In this document: in pieces, positions 6,825 to 14,616 of the stretch
Numbering within the stretch: the stretch's first letter is position 1
Layout of the letters: each line of letters starts with the position of its first letter
Source: Acidobacteriota bacterium
Lineage (GTDB): Bacteria > Acidobacteriota > Vicinamibacteria > Vicinamibacterales > UBA8438
Direction of reading: 5' to 3'
Assembly (NCBI GenBank): GCA_022562495.1
Contig: JADFPE010000014.1
Coordinates: 1 to 35,467, forward strand
Length of the DNA stretch: 35,467 bases
Notes under the pieces: model-generated
Told to the model about the DNA's origin: nothing
What the model saw: only the letters and a program-made list of their open reading frames with translations
Databases searched by the model: none
Made by a program: the position numbers and the translations under genes

Positions 6825-9200
6825 ATGACTCGACGATCTGCGACGTTGCTGCAACCCGGGCGAGTGCCGCTCCGTCTCGCTGTGCTCCTGTTGGTCGCGC
6901 TGGCAGGCACCGCGCCGATCTTGGCGGCCACCCCGAAGGACCTCTACACCGCGGCGCTCACCGATGAGCGTCGCCTCCGGGCCCCGGCAGGCGAACCAGC
7001 GACGCTCGCGCAGCTACGAGATGCCATCACCGCGTACACGGAGATCGTCCGCCGGTACCCCCGGAGCGGGTACAGCGACAACGCGTTGTGGCAGGCCGCT
7101 GGGCTGGCCATCCAGGCGTTCGACCGCTACCGTCAGCCCACCGATCGTGATGCCGGCATGAAGTTTCTCCGGATGCTGGAACGCGAATACCCTTCGAGCT
7201 CGCTCGTCCCACGCGTGGCGGACCGCCGTGAACAGCTCCGCCGCCTTGACGAACCGGTGCAGATCCGGGCTATCCACCGGGAACCGCTGGCCGATGTCGT
7301 CCGTGTGACAATCGAGTTCGATGACGAGGTGCGCTACGACGCCGAGCGGCTGGAGGGACCGGCGAGATTGTTCTTCGATTTCAGTGGGACGTATGCGCCG
7401 CCGCCGCTACGCGACGCCACGCTGGCGTACGATGACGGCGACATGGTCCGCGAGATCCGACTCGGCCGTCACCCCGGACAGACGACGCGCGTCGTCCTCG
7501 ACATCGAGGATGTCGACACCTACAGCGTGTACTCCTTGTACAACCCGTATCGTCTCATTATCGACGCGGTGCGGACTCCGTCCATGCAGGCGCGTCGCCT
7601 GGTCCTGGACACGTCACCAACCCTGGCAGCCCGCGGTGAGGGTTCGGCTGCACGCGACCGGCACCCCTCGACACACTCGGGACGCGTCGAGCCTGCCGAC
7701 GGGCGGTCGCTCCCCGTTGCCAGCGGTGATCCTCGGTCGAAGACGACCGGGATGTTCTCTCGTCGCGCCGAGGAGCAGCCGGACGCGGTTGCGTCGAACG
7801 ACACGCCGGCCGCGCCCGTGTCCGGCGGCGAGGCGCGACAGCTGCCCTTCCCCCCGGCCGCATCAGTGGAGCCGGACGCGTCTGTGAATCCGCACACGGC
7901 GGACGTCGCACCACGACGCATGACCGCGTCGGGCCTGCTGCCCATGCCGGAGGGTTGGGAGGGTCGGCTGCTCGACCCTATTCTGCCGGCGCTCGAGCCG
8001 GTCACGACGGATCTGGTCGACACAGCCTCCGCGATCTCGACGCAGGAACCGGTCACGGATGTTGCATCGGCGGCGGCGGCAAGACCCGAGGTGACGCCAC
8101 CGCCCGCGAGCACCCGCACCGCGATACCGGCAGAACGTGACGAGCTGGCCTGGCCACACGTGCACGACGTCCTCTATCCGAACCTCGGGTCAGCACCGTC
8201 GCTCGAGACCGCCGCTGACCTACCGTCGACCAACGCGCTGGTCTCGGTGACACCGCTCCGAACGCCCAACGCGGTCGCGCCGGCCATTCTTGTGTTTCCG
8301 ATGTCGATGGTCGATGTGCTGCCGCTCCCGCGTGTCGAACAGACGGTTCAGATCTCGCGACCGGCACCTGCCTCTACCGAATTGCCGGGTGCTGACGTGG
8401 CGGTGGAGTCGTTTGGAGACGCCCCGGCGCGTCCGGGCACCGAGACGGCAGTTGCCAACTCCAACGGGGGCTTTTCGCTTGGCCGTCAGCTCGGGCTCGG
8501 CGTGTCGCGAATCGTCATCGACCCGGGGCACGGGGGCTACGATCCCGGCGCCAAGACTGGCGCGCTGACCGAGTCTGCGCTGGTCCTCGATGTGGCCAGG
8601 CGCCTCGAGGCGCGTCTGACGGCCGAGACCGGCATCGAGGTGATCCTGACGCGTCGGCGTGACGCCTATATGCCGCTCCGCGCCCGTACCGAGCTCGCCA
8701 ACCGGGTGGGCGCCGACCTCTTCCTCTCCATCCACGCCAACGCCGCCAGGGACCGGCGTGCGCGTGGTGTCGAGACCTACTATCTCGATCTGGCGACCGA
8801 CCCAAGCGCGCAGATAGTGGCGGCGCGCGAGAACGCCACGTCTCGAGAGGGCATGCACGATCTGCCGAAGCTGGTTCGGTCCATCACGATGCACAACAAG
8901 CGAGACGAATCCCGCGACCTCGCGAAAATGGTGCAGCGGAACCTGATTCGCGCGGTGCGCGAGCTGTATCCTGGTGCGCAAGACTTAGGCGTGAAGCAGG
9001 CGCCGTTCGTCGTGCTGATCGGTGCGAACATGCCCAGCGTCCTCGCGGAGATCTCCTTCCTGACGAATATCGAGGACGCAGCCTTTCTCGCGACCGACGC
9101 CTACCGCGACCGGATCGCGGACGCGCTCCTGCAGTCGATCCTCGAGTACCAGCGGACGCTCAAGCCGTACACGGGCGTCACAGCCGAAAACAACGACTAG
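6825..9200 (+). CDS. N-acetylmuramoyl-L-alanine amidase, AMIN + Amidase_3
   Basis: Periplasmic zinc amidase (AmiC-like) that cleaves the amide between MurNAc and the stem peptide, typically to separate daughter cells. ATG 6825 is preferred to TTG 6810 because GGAAGA precedes it by seven bases and the signal peptide then starts cleanly. Total 791 residues. Layout: signal peptide 1-33 (cleavage near ILA-ATP); an alpha-helical TPR-like region about 45-140; AMIN domain about 144-255 for septal peptidoglycan targeting; a roughly 300-residue Pro/Ala/Ser/Thr-rich linker; and the Amidase_3 domain about 561-785. Likely zinc ligands are the His in DPGHGG, the Glu in LTESALVLDVA and the His in SIHANAA; the catalytic Glu is in VLAEISFLTN. 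The linker is unusually long and contains a copy of repeat R4 (7659-7684). Confidence 0.93.
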   Translation: MTRRSATLLQPGRVPLRLAVLLLVALAGTAPILAATPKDLYTAALTDERRLRAPAGEPATLAQLRDAITAYTEIVRRYPRSGYSDNALWQAAGLAIQAFDRYRQPTDRDAGMKFLRMLEREYPSSSLVPRVADRREQLRRLDEPVQIRAIHREPLADVVRVTIEFDDEVRYDAERLEGPARLFFDFSGTYAPPPLRDATLAYDDGDMVREIRLGRHPGQTTRVVLDIEDVDTYSVYSLYNPYRLIIDAVRTPSMQARRLVLDTSPTLAARGEGSAARDRHPSTHSGRVEPADGRSLPVASGDPRSKTTGMFSRRAEEQPDAVASNDTPAAPVSGGEARQLPFPPAASVEPDASVNPHTADVAPRRMTASGLLPMPEGWEGRLLDPILPALEPVTTDLVDTASAISTQEPVTDVASAAAARPEVTPPPASTRTAIPAERDELAWPHVHDVLYPNLGSAPSLETAADLPSTNALVSVTPLRTPNAVAPAILVFPMSMVDVLPLPRVEQTVQISRPAPASTELPGADVAVESFGDAPARPGTETAVANSNGGFSLGRQLGLGVSRIVIDPGHGGYDPGAKTGALTESALVLDVARRLEARLTAETGIEVILTRRRDAYMPLRARTELANRVGADLFLSIHANAARDRRARGVETYYLDLATDPSAQIVAARENATSREGMHDLPKLVRSITMHNKRDESRDLAKMVQRNLIRAVRELYPGAQDLGVKQAPFVVLIGANMPSVLAEISFLTNIEDAAFLATDAYRDRIADALLQSILEYQRTLKPYTGVTAENND
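7659..7684 (-). repeat. Dispersed repeat R4, copy inside the amidase gene
   Basis: The reverse complement matches 1436-1461 at 25 of 26 positions. In the amidase frame it encodes part of the low-complexity linker (RHPSTHSGRVE), between the AMIN and amidase domains. The reading frame is kept open. Confidence 0.6.
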
Positions 9201-9442
9201 CGAGACGGGAGATGTAGGTCCAGGCGGGTCCGGTTCGACGCATCTCCATTCAGCGGGTTTGACGGGCTGAGGCGCCGCAGCCCGATCAGGGCGCCGGCGA
9301 AGAGCAACGCGAGCAACACCGCGCCGAGGACGATCACGCCGCTGAAATTGAGGGCCCCCACGAGCACGTCGGCAACGGTAATCTCCTCCGTTACCGGGTC
9401 TGTCAGTTCGATGATCAGCGGTGTGAGCGGCTGTTGCTGCAC
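9197..9442 (-). CDS. Small single-span membrane protein
   Basis: Hypothetical protein of 81 residues; I do not recognise a family. A polar N-terminus (QPLTPLIIELTDPVTEEITVA) is followed by one strong hydrophobic segment at about 30-54 (ALNFSGVIVLGAVLLALLFAGALIGL) and a short positively charged tail, which suggests a cytoplasmic C-terminus. The GTG start at 9442 has GGGAG directly abutting it, which is too close for a good ribosome binding site, so the start is uncertain. The 3' end overlaps the convergent amidase gene by four bases. It lies 41 bases after the pepA stop on the same strand and may be co-transcribed with pepA. Confidence 0.6.
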   Translation of the reverse strand: MQQQPLTPLIIELTDPVTEEITVADVLVGALNFSGVIVLGAVLLALLFAGALIGLRRLSPSNPLNGDASNRTRLDLHLPSR

Positions 9443-9483
9443 TCCCGGATTCTACTACACGCACCCCCGTCCCGCCCCCGTTT

Positions 9484-10989
9484 CTACCACGCCACTTCGA
9501 ACGGGAGCGCGGCGAGCGTGCGCACACCCACGCCGGTAGCACCTTTCGTGTGATGGGGTTGGGCCGTGTCATACCAGGCGGTGCCGGCGATATCGAGATG
9601 CGCCCAGGGGAGTCCACCGCTGAACGCCTTCAGGAACATCCCGGCGGTAATCGCTCCGCCCGGCCGCCCCCCGACGTTCGTGAGGTCGGCTGTCTCGCTC
9701 TGGAGCTGCTCGGCGTACTCCTCGAACATCGGCAGCGGCCACACACGTTCGCCCGCCCGGTCGGCCACCTGCCGGACCGACTCGACCCAGGCGTCGGGCG
9801 CGCCGAGCAAGCCCGATGCGTGATGTCCCAGCGCGACGACACAGGCACCCGTCAACGTGGCGATGTCGACCAGGTGCGTCGCACCGAAGCGCTGTGCCAG
9901 GGTCAACGCGTCCCCGAGGATCAGCCGGCCCTCGGCGTCGGTGTTCAGCACCTCGACACGCTTCCCGTTCGCCGCCGTCAGCACGTCTCCTGGGCGAATG
10001 GCTCGTCCGCCGGGCATGTTCTCCGCCGCGGGTACCACACCGATCACACGAACCGAGGGCGCCAGCCGCCCGATCGCACGCATCGCACAGACCACGGCCC
10101 CGCCCCCGGCCATGTCACGTTTCATCCGCTCCATACCGTCGGCCGTTTTGATCGAGAGCCCCCCGCTGTCGAAGGTCACGCCCTTCCCCACCAACCCGAG
10201 GACCGGACCGGGAACGGCGTCCTCCGGCTCATAGCGCATCACGATGACACGGGGTGGCTCGACGCTCCCCTGGGCCACACCCTGCAGCAATCCCATGCCG
10301 TGGGCCGCAATCGCCTGTTCGTCGAGTACCTCGACCGTGGTGTGCGGTCCCGATGCCAGCTCGCGTGCGCGGTCGGCGAACACACGGGGCGTGAACAGAT
10401 TGCCGGGCTCGTTGGTCAGCTCCCGCGCAAGGTTTGAACAGCCGGCGAGCAGCACCCCGCGCTCGACCGCCGCCCGTGTCTGGGACGCCACGTCCTCGCC
10501 GAAGTACAACTCGACGGAGATTAGAGGGGACGAACTATTGTCCTCGCTCTTGAACCGTGTGTCTCGGAAGGCCCCGAGGAGGACACCCTCCACCGCGGCC
10601 TGCGCCATCGGGGCTCTCTCGCCAGCTGCCCGGCACACGAAGACGAGCCTGCGGACGCGACGATCCCGGGCTGCCAGGCCGGCGGCGCCCGCTACCGTAC
10701 GGGCGCGCGACGTGTCATACCGTGCGCGGGTACCTGCACCGACCAGCAGCACCCGCCGTGTCCGCCACGTAGGGGTGGCCACATCAGCGAAAAACAGCTC
10801 GTGCGTCTTGCCCCTGAGTTCGCCGGAGGCTCGAGCACGGTTGATGGAGCCACCGAGCGCGGCGTCGAGACTCCGGAGTTCCTCAGAACCCTCGTCCTCG
10901 AAGACCGGCGCGCACATCAGGTCCGCCTGCACCTCTCCGAGCTCGCCAAAGACACAGCGCACCGGTGTCTCGTCCGCTCCCGTATGCAT
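9484..10989 (-). CDS. pepA: Leucyl aminopeptidase (M17)
   Basis: Cytosolic two-metal aminopeptidase removing N-terminal residues, mostly hydrophobic, from peptides. The frame is open for 182 codons further upstream, but that part is not protein-like and overlaps the divergent gene. ATG 10989 gives 501 residues, the normal M17 size. N-terminal Macro-like domain to about residue 170, then the catalytic domain. Metal ligands sit in GKGVTFDSGG (Lys, Asp), MKRDMAGGG (Asp) and NTDAEGRLIL (Asp, Glu), the last being the family signature with its catalytic Arg. AAENMPGGRAIRPGD and LTGACVVALG are further conserved blocks. A TATAAT lies only seven bases before the ATG, suggesting a leaderless mRNA. Confidence 0.95.
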   Translation of the reverse strand: MHTGADETPVRCVFGELGEVQADLMCAPVFEDEGSEELRSLDAALGGSINRARASGELRGKTHELFFADVATPTWRTRRVLLVGAGTRARYDTSRARTVAGAAGLAARDRRVRRLVFVCRAAGERAPMAQAAVEGVLLGAFRDTRFKSEDNSSSPLISVELYFGEDVASQTRAAVERGVLLAGCSNLARELTNEPGNLFTPRVFADRARELASGPHTTVEVLDEQAIAAHGMGLLQGVAQGSVEPPRVIVMRYEPEDAVPGPVLGLVGKGVTFDSGGLSIKTADGMERMKRDMAGGGAVVCAMRAIGRLAPSVRVIGVVPAAENMPGGRAIRPGDVLTAANGKRVEVLNTDAEGRLILGDALTLAQRFGATHLVDIATLTGACVVALGHHASGLLGAPDAWVESVRQVADRAGERVWPLPMFEEYAEQLQSETADLTNVGGRPGGAITAGMFLKAFSGGLPWAHLDIAGTAWYDTAQPHHTKGATGVGVRTLAALPFEVAW

Positions 10990-10996
10990 CGGCAAG

Positions 10997-11002
10997 ATTA
11001 TA
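10997..11002 (-). promoter_or_regulatory. Candidate -10 box of pepA (leaderless)
   Basis: A perfect TATAAT on the minus strand ends seven bases before the pepA ATG at 10989, so transcription would begin at or next to the start codon. No good -35 hexamer is seen at 16-18 bases; the closest (GTGACC) is 22 bases away. Confidence 0.5.
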
Positions 11003-11023
11003 GCGTGGGAGATCGCACACGGC

Positions 11024-11052
11024 TGGTCACGCGGCCCGGCTCGCGCTACAAT
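11024..11052 (+). promoter_or_regulatory. Candidate promoter of the PKD-like gene (leaderless)
   Basis: TGGTCA (11024-11029), 17-base spacer, TACAAT (11047-11052). The ATG at 11059 follows after six bases, so the transcript would start at the A of ATG. The hexamers match the consensus at 4 and 5 of 6 positions. It is divergent from the pepA -10 box 45 bases away. Confidence 0.5.
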
Positions 11053-11058
11053 CGCAGC

Positions 11059-11499
11059 ATGCCTGGTCGCGATACAGCACGGAAAACACGCGCGCTCCTG
11101 ATCGGCGCGATCGTGCTCACGGTCATGTGGCTCTCGGTGGGAACCGTCGCCCAGGACGACCGCCCGGAGTTGACCCTGCGTGCGCGTCCACGGGTCGCCT
11201 TCGCGCCAGCGGAGATCTCGTTCACCGGGGTCCTGCGAGGCGGTGCGGACGACTACGAGGAGTTCTACTGCGTCAGCGCGGAGTGGGACTGGGATGACGG
11301 AACGAGGTCGGAGAGCATCTTCGACTGCGAACCCTATGAACCGGGCGTCAGTGAGATCCGCCGCCGCTTCTCGCGCCGGCATTCTTACGATTTTGGCGGA
11401 CGCTACGAGGTGCGCCTGACCCTCAAGCGGCGTGACGATGTGATCGAGCTCGTCCGCACCAGTATCGTCATCCAGGGCACCGGGTTGCCCGGCGAGTAG
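11059..11499 (+). CDS. Secreted PKD-like domain protein
   Basis: Protein of 146 residues with a Sec-type signal peptide (RKTRALLIGAIVLTVMWLSVGTVAQ, about 8-32). The mature part is a single beta-sandwich resembling a PKD/Ig-like domain: FAPAEISFTGVLRGG, the typical WDWDDGT turn, then a FxRRHSYDFGGRYEVRLTLK strand pair equivalent to the PKD 'H.Y...G.Y.V.L.V' signature. Two cysteines (in YCVSAEW and FDCEPYE) may form a disulfide. There is no enzyme motif. A structural or binding role outside the cytoplasm is likely but unproven. It is divergent from pepA and ends just before a strong hairpin. Confidence 0.75.
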   Translation: MPGRDTARKTRALLIGAIVLTVMWLSVGTVAQDDRPELTLRARPRVAFAPAEISFTGVLRGGADDYEEFYCVSAEWDWDDGTRSESIFDCEPYEPGVSEIRRRFSRRHSYDFGGRYEVRLTLKRRDDVIELVRTSIVIQGTGLPGE

Positions 11500-11512
11500 G
11501 CGGTCACGACCT

Positions 11513-11557
11513 CCCGAGTCAGGCTCCCCCGGCACAGCCGGAGGAGCCTGACTCGGG
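11513..11557. terminator. Strong hairpin between convergent genes
   Basis: CCCGAGTCAGGCTCC (11513-11527) is the exact reverse complement of 11543-11557. After one mismatch, five more pairs close a three-base loop (ACA), giving a 20-pair stem. It lies between the ends of the PKD-like gene (11499) and the JAMM peptidase gene, whose stop and last 12 codons fall inside the stem. Neither side has a T tract, so bidirectional termination or 3'-end stabilisation is inference. Confidence 0.55.
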
Positions 11558-11968
11558 TACGACCCGCACCCGGACTCCCGCCATCTTCCCGTCCACGAGC
11601 CGAAAACCCCGCGTCTCGTTTATCACGAGAAAGACAATCAGATACAGGAACCCGGGGGCGGTCGCCTCGCGTTCGTCCCGTGGGGACGGCAATGCCGCCG
11701 ATGCCGGATGTGAGTGGTACGTCCCCACGACCGCCAGCCCCGCCTTACGTGCGGACCTGATGGCGGCGAAGTGGTCGGCGGGGTCTACGAGATACCGGGT
11801 GGGACTCCGGCGCAGGTTGCGCGCCGCATGGGCCATCTCGATCCGTGTGCCGGTTCCGACCAGCAGACCACAGCACTCGTCTGGTGCCGCCCGTCGTGCG
11901 TGCGCGACGATCTCACGGAACACCGAGGCGCGCACGAGTACGCCGCCGGCCGCCGGTGTGCCCGTCAC
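11519..11968 (-). CDS. M67 family JAMM metallopeptidase
   Basis: JAB1/MPN/Mov34-type zinc metalloprotease of 149 residues. The GTG at 11968 overlaps the tyrA stop by four bases (GTGA), which fixes the start and argues for translational coupling. The complete JAMM motif is visible: Glu31 in DECCGLLVG, His85-x-His87 in TYHSHP, seven residues, Ser95, two residues, Asp98. Bacterial relatives include Mec+ (cleaves sulfur-loaded CysO) and other deconjugases of ubiquitin-like sulfur carriers; no such partner or E1-like gene is in this window. Being the last gene of an aromatic amino acid operon is unexpected. The last codons are part of a strong hairpin. Confidence 0.88.
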   Translation of the reverse strand: MTGTPAAGGVLVRASVFREIVAHARRAAPDECCGLLVGTGTRIEMAHAARNLRRSPTRYLVDPADHFAAIRSARKAGLAVVGTYHSHPASAALPSPRDEREATAPGFLYLIVFLVINETRGFRLVDGKMAGVRVRVVPESGSSGCAGGA

Positions 11969-12888
11969 TGCGAGCGTGTGGTGGGCCGCAGCTCCGCCAG
12001 CCGGGCCCGCCAGGTGCCAGCCGACTCGAAGACCCGGTCGATCTCGGTACTCGACGTCAACCCCCGCCGCAACGTTTCGAGCTCGCGAATCAGGTCGTCG
12101 AGCGCATCTCCGATCGCGTCGGCGTTCGAGCCGCAAATGTCCCGCCAGATGTGCGCCGGGCTCGAGGCGAGCCGGGTCGCGTCGAACAGTCCCCGGCCCG
12201 TCAACGCGAGTCCCCGCTCCCGGGCGGTGGTGCCCACGACGTGCATCAGGGCGCTTGCGGTCAGTTGCGGAAGATGGCTGACGATGGCGAGCAGCCGGTC
12301 GTGCTCGGCGGGGTCGATGACTTCCGGCTTGGCCCCCAGCTCGCGGACGAAGCTGCACAACCGCTCCAGTACGGCCGCGTCGCCGTCGCCCTCCGGTGTG
12401 AAGAGCCAGGGGCGGTCCACGAACAGATCGGACCGGGCGTATTCGATTCCGCTACGCGGCGCACCCCCCAGCGGGTGCCCCCCCACGAAGGTGAATCGCG
12501 ATGGCAGCATCCGGGCCGCCTTGACGGTGGTGCGCTTCGTGCTTCCCACGTCAGTCACGACCGCCGGTGTCGTCACGTAGCGGTCGAGCTCCGCCAGCCG
12601 CACGATGTTCTGTTCCACCGGCGCCGCGAGGATGACGAGATCCGCCTCGGCAATGACCACCGGGTCATCTGCCGCGACGTCGATGGCGTGCAGCACCATG
12701 GCCTTCTCGAGCACCTCTTTTCGGTCGAGTCCGATGACGAGTGACGAGGGCCAGTGCTCTCTGACGGCGAGTGCAATCGAGCCACCAATGAGACCGAGAC
12801 CGATGATCGCCACCTTCTCGAAGATCGGTGGCGACCCGCTCGCGGCCCCCGGTTGGATCATCGGGAGCGTCTTAGGTGGTTCTGGCAA
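11965..12888 (-). CDS. tyrA: Prephenate dehydrogenase
   Basis: NAD(P)-dependent oxidative decarboxylation of prephenate to 4-hydroxyphenylpyruvate (or of arogenate to tyrosine), the committed tyrosine step. Rossmann motif GLGLIGGS (29-36), DVGSTK, GGHPLGG (family usually GxHPMxG) and HDRLLAIVSHLPQ are all present; 307 residues. The TTG at 12888 has AGAGG nine bases upstream; an ATG nine codons later (12861) is the alternative. There is no ACT domain, so feedback inhibition by tyrosine may be weak or absent. It follows DAHP synthase after 103 bases that include an R3 repeat, and overlaps the JAMM peptidase gene by four bases. Confidence 0.93.
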   Translation of the reverse strand: MPEPPKTLPMIQPGAASGSPPIFEKVAIIGLGLIGGSIALAVREHWPSSLVIGLDRKEVLEKAMVLHAIDVAADDPVVIAEADLVILAAPVEQNIVRLAELDRYVTTPAVVTDVGSTKRTTVKAARMLPSRFTFVGGHPLGGAPRSGIEYARSDLFVDRPWLFTPEGDGDAAVLERLCSFVRELGAKPEVIDPAEHDRLLAIVSHLPQLTASALMHVVGTTARERGLALTGRGLFDATRLASSPAHIWRDICGSNADAIGDALDDLIRELETLRRGLTSSTEIDRVFESAGTWRARLAELRPTTRSQ

Positions 12889-12903
12889 GGCCGTTGACCT
12901 CTG

Positions 12904-12985
12904 CGCGGCTCGATGGAATCCGTGTTGCCGGCGAAGCCCGCCGGATTCCCCTGATTACTGACTTCTGACTCCTGACTTCTTGGGA
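12904..12985 (-). repeat. Dispersed purine-rich repeat R3, copy 1
   Basis: On the minus strand: imperfect heptads AAGTCAG GAGTCAG AAGTCAG TAATCAG, then GGCGGGCTTCGCCGGCAAC. The same order (GGAG/CAGG heptads, then GGCTTCGCCG) is seen at 19853-19926 and 27688-27740. The GGCTTCGCC part forms a short hairpin. It fills the aroF-tyrA gap of the operon. Confidence 0.6.
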
Positions 12986-12991
12986 CCCACG

Positions 12992-14041
12992 TCAGGCTCC
13001 CCATCCACGCCGGGCGACCGGCTCCAGACAGATGCTTCGGCCAATGGCCGGGGCGATGATGCGCAGCTCCGCCATCAGCCGGTCGAACTGCGGCGGGAAG
13101 ATTGACTGTGCACCGTCGCTCAATGCGTTGTCCGGATCCGGGTGCACCTCGATAATCAGTCCGTCGGCCCCGGCGGCGATCGCTGCCCTGGCCATCGGCG
13201 TGACCTTGTCCCGCAACCCGGTTCCGTGACTCGGGTCGGCGATGATCGGCAGATGACTCAGCTTGTGGATGACCGGAATCGCCGAGATGTCGAGCGTGTT
13301 GCGGGTGTAGCTCTCGAAGGTCCGGATGCCCCGTTCGCACAGGATGACATCGCTGTTGCCCCCCGAGAGCACATACTCCGCCGACAGGAGCCACTCCTCG
13401 ATGGTCGCAGCGATGCCCCGCTTGAGGAGCACCGGCGTGTGCGACTTGCCGAGCTCCCGCAGCAACGTATAGTTCTGCATGTTGCGTGCGCCGACCTGGA
13501 GGATGTCGGCATAGCGCGCGACCAGCTCGATCTGGCTGACGTCCATGACCTCGGAGACGACCTTCAGTCCCTCGGCATCGGCGGCCGTGCGCATCATGCG
13601 CAGCCCCTCTTCTCCCAGGCCCTGGAAGCTGTAGGGAGAGCTCCGCGGCTTGAAGGCGCCGCCGCGCAGTATCTTGGCACCCGCTTTCTTCACCGTGGCG
13701 GCCGATGCCGCGATCTGCTCTTCGGTCTCCACCGAGCAGGGCCCGGCCATGACGATCACCTCGTCGCCGCCGACCCGAAACTCGTCGAATGAGATCGTGC
13801 TCCGCTCCGGCTTGAACGTGCGACTGGCCAGCTTGTAGGGCTCGGTGATTCTCAACACCTCATGGACCCCATCCATGACCTCGATGAGTCGGGTGTCGAA
13901 CGACCGGTTCCCACCGACGGCGCCCAGCACGCTGCGAAGTTGTCCGGTCGAGCGATGAACGTCGAACCCCTTCTCCACGAGCTGTGCGATGACGTGCTGC
14001 ACCTGTTCCTCACTGGCGCGTTCTTCCATGACCACAACCAT
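12992..14041 (-). CDS. aroF: DAHP synthase, type I-beta with N-terminal regulatory domain
   Basis: 3-deoxy-7-phosphoheptulonate synthase condenses PEP and erythrose-4-phosphate, the entry step of the shikimate pathway. It has 349 residues. About 1-75 resemble the ferredoxin-like (ACT-like) regulatory domain of the Thermotoga enzyme, and about 85-340 form the TIM barrel. Signature blocks: GPCSVE (100-105), [11 protein letters not shown] (131-141), ADPSHGTG and IEVHPDP. The ATG at 14041 is preceded by GAGAGG ten bases upstream. The N-terminal domain in this subclass binds tyrosine or other aromatics, so feedback control is likely. It lies 33 bases after the chorismate mutase gene; in some bacteria these two are fused. 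The gene symbol is a class label. Confidence 0.94.
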   Translation of the reverse strand: MVVVMEERASEEQVQHVIAQLVEKGFDVHRSTGQLRSVLGAVGGNRSFDTRLIEVMDGVHEVLRITEPYKLASRTFKPERSTISFDEFRVGGDEVIVMAGPCSVETEEQIAASAATVKKAGAKILRGGAFKPRSSPYSFQGLGEEGLRMMRTAADAEGLKVVSEVMDVSQIELVARYADILQVGARNMQNYTLLRELGKSHTPVLLKRGIAATIEEWLLSAEYVLSGGNSDVILCERGIRTFESYTRNTLDISAIPVIHKLSHLPIIADPSHGTGLRDKVTPMARAAIAAGADGLIIEVHPDPDNALSDGAQSIFPPQFDRLMAELRIIAPAIGRSICLEPVARRGWGA

Positions 14042-14074
14042 GACCTGTCATCCTCTCCTGACCCTGCGTGCGCG

Positions 14075-14401
14075 CTACTCCACCCCTGCGCCTGTCGAGC
14101 GCTCCAGACGCCGGGCCTCGTCGATGATCCGCTCGAACAGCCGCGTGATCGCGTCAGCCTCGAGCGGGCCGTCGTTCCGTGACCGGACCTGCTGCAGCAC
14201 CTCGATCTCTCGCTCCGGTTGATACACGTCCAGCCCCACCGTCTTCTTCAGTCGCCCGATCTCCATGGCACAGCTCGCACGCTCGTTCAGTAACGTGACC
14301 AGCTTGGAATCGAGCTCGTCCATCCGTCCCCTGATCTCGGTGATCCGTCGATCCACCCCTGCGGCATCCAGCCGCGCAGGCGGCCGGTCTCCTGACGTCA
14401 T
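14075..14401 (-). CDS. aroQ: Chorismate mutase, AroQ class
   Basis: Converts chorismate to prephenate, the branch point to phenylalanine and tyrosine. It has 108 residues and is all-helical: about 16 disordered residues, then the AroQ pattern ITEIRGRMDELDSKLVTLLNERASCAMEIGRLKK with the conserved active-site Arg of helix 1 and Lys in RLKK, then QPEREIEVLQQV and a C-terminal FERIIDEARRLE helix. AAGGAGG lies 12 bases before the ATG at 14401. It stands alone as a mutase, without a prephenate dehydratase domain. It is located between trpA and the DAHP synthase gene in the same direction. No phenylalanine-specific pheA is in the window. Confidence 0.92.
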   Translation of the reverse strand: MTSGDRPPARLDAAGVDRRITEIRGRMDELDSKLVTLLNERASCAMEIGRLKKTVGLDVYQPEREIEVLQQVRSRNDGPLEADAITRLFERIIDEARRLERSTGAGVE

Positions 14402-14473
14402 GTCACACTCGCGCCTCCTTGCGCGTGCCGAAGGGCCCGGTCGAGCATAACGTCACCGCTCTGACCGCCGATC

Positions 14474-14502
14474 CATCCCGTCTGGCGGCGTTCCTCGACG
14501 GT
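14474..14502 (-). repeat. Dispersed repeat family R2, copy 5
   Basis: The minus strand reads ACCGTCGAGGAACGCCGCCA followed by GACGGGATG, a degenerate match to 20-57. It lies in the 215-base trpA-aroQ gap (14402-14616), the only sizeable gap inside the aromatic operon apart from the two R3 sites. I see no terminator or promoter there with confidence. Confidence 0.45.
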
Positions 14503-14616
14503 CGAATTCTGCCGGTATGCTTCCTCCTCATACCCTGCGGGGGCCGTGCGCGGCGTCGATCTCGACGCCCACAACATGCGAACGTCTTCTCGACCGGACC
14601 GTATCCGCCCGTCCGA

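Noticed and set aside
10990-11535. 182-codon N-terminal extension of pepA
   Set aside because: It overlaps the divergent PKD-like gene, is not protein-like and would make pepA far longer than the M17 family norm. The -10 box and ATG at 10989 explain the start better.
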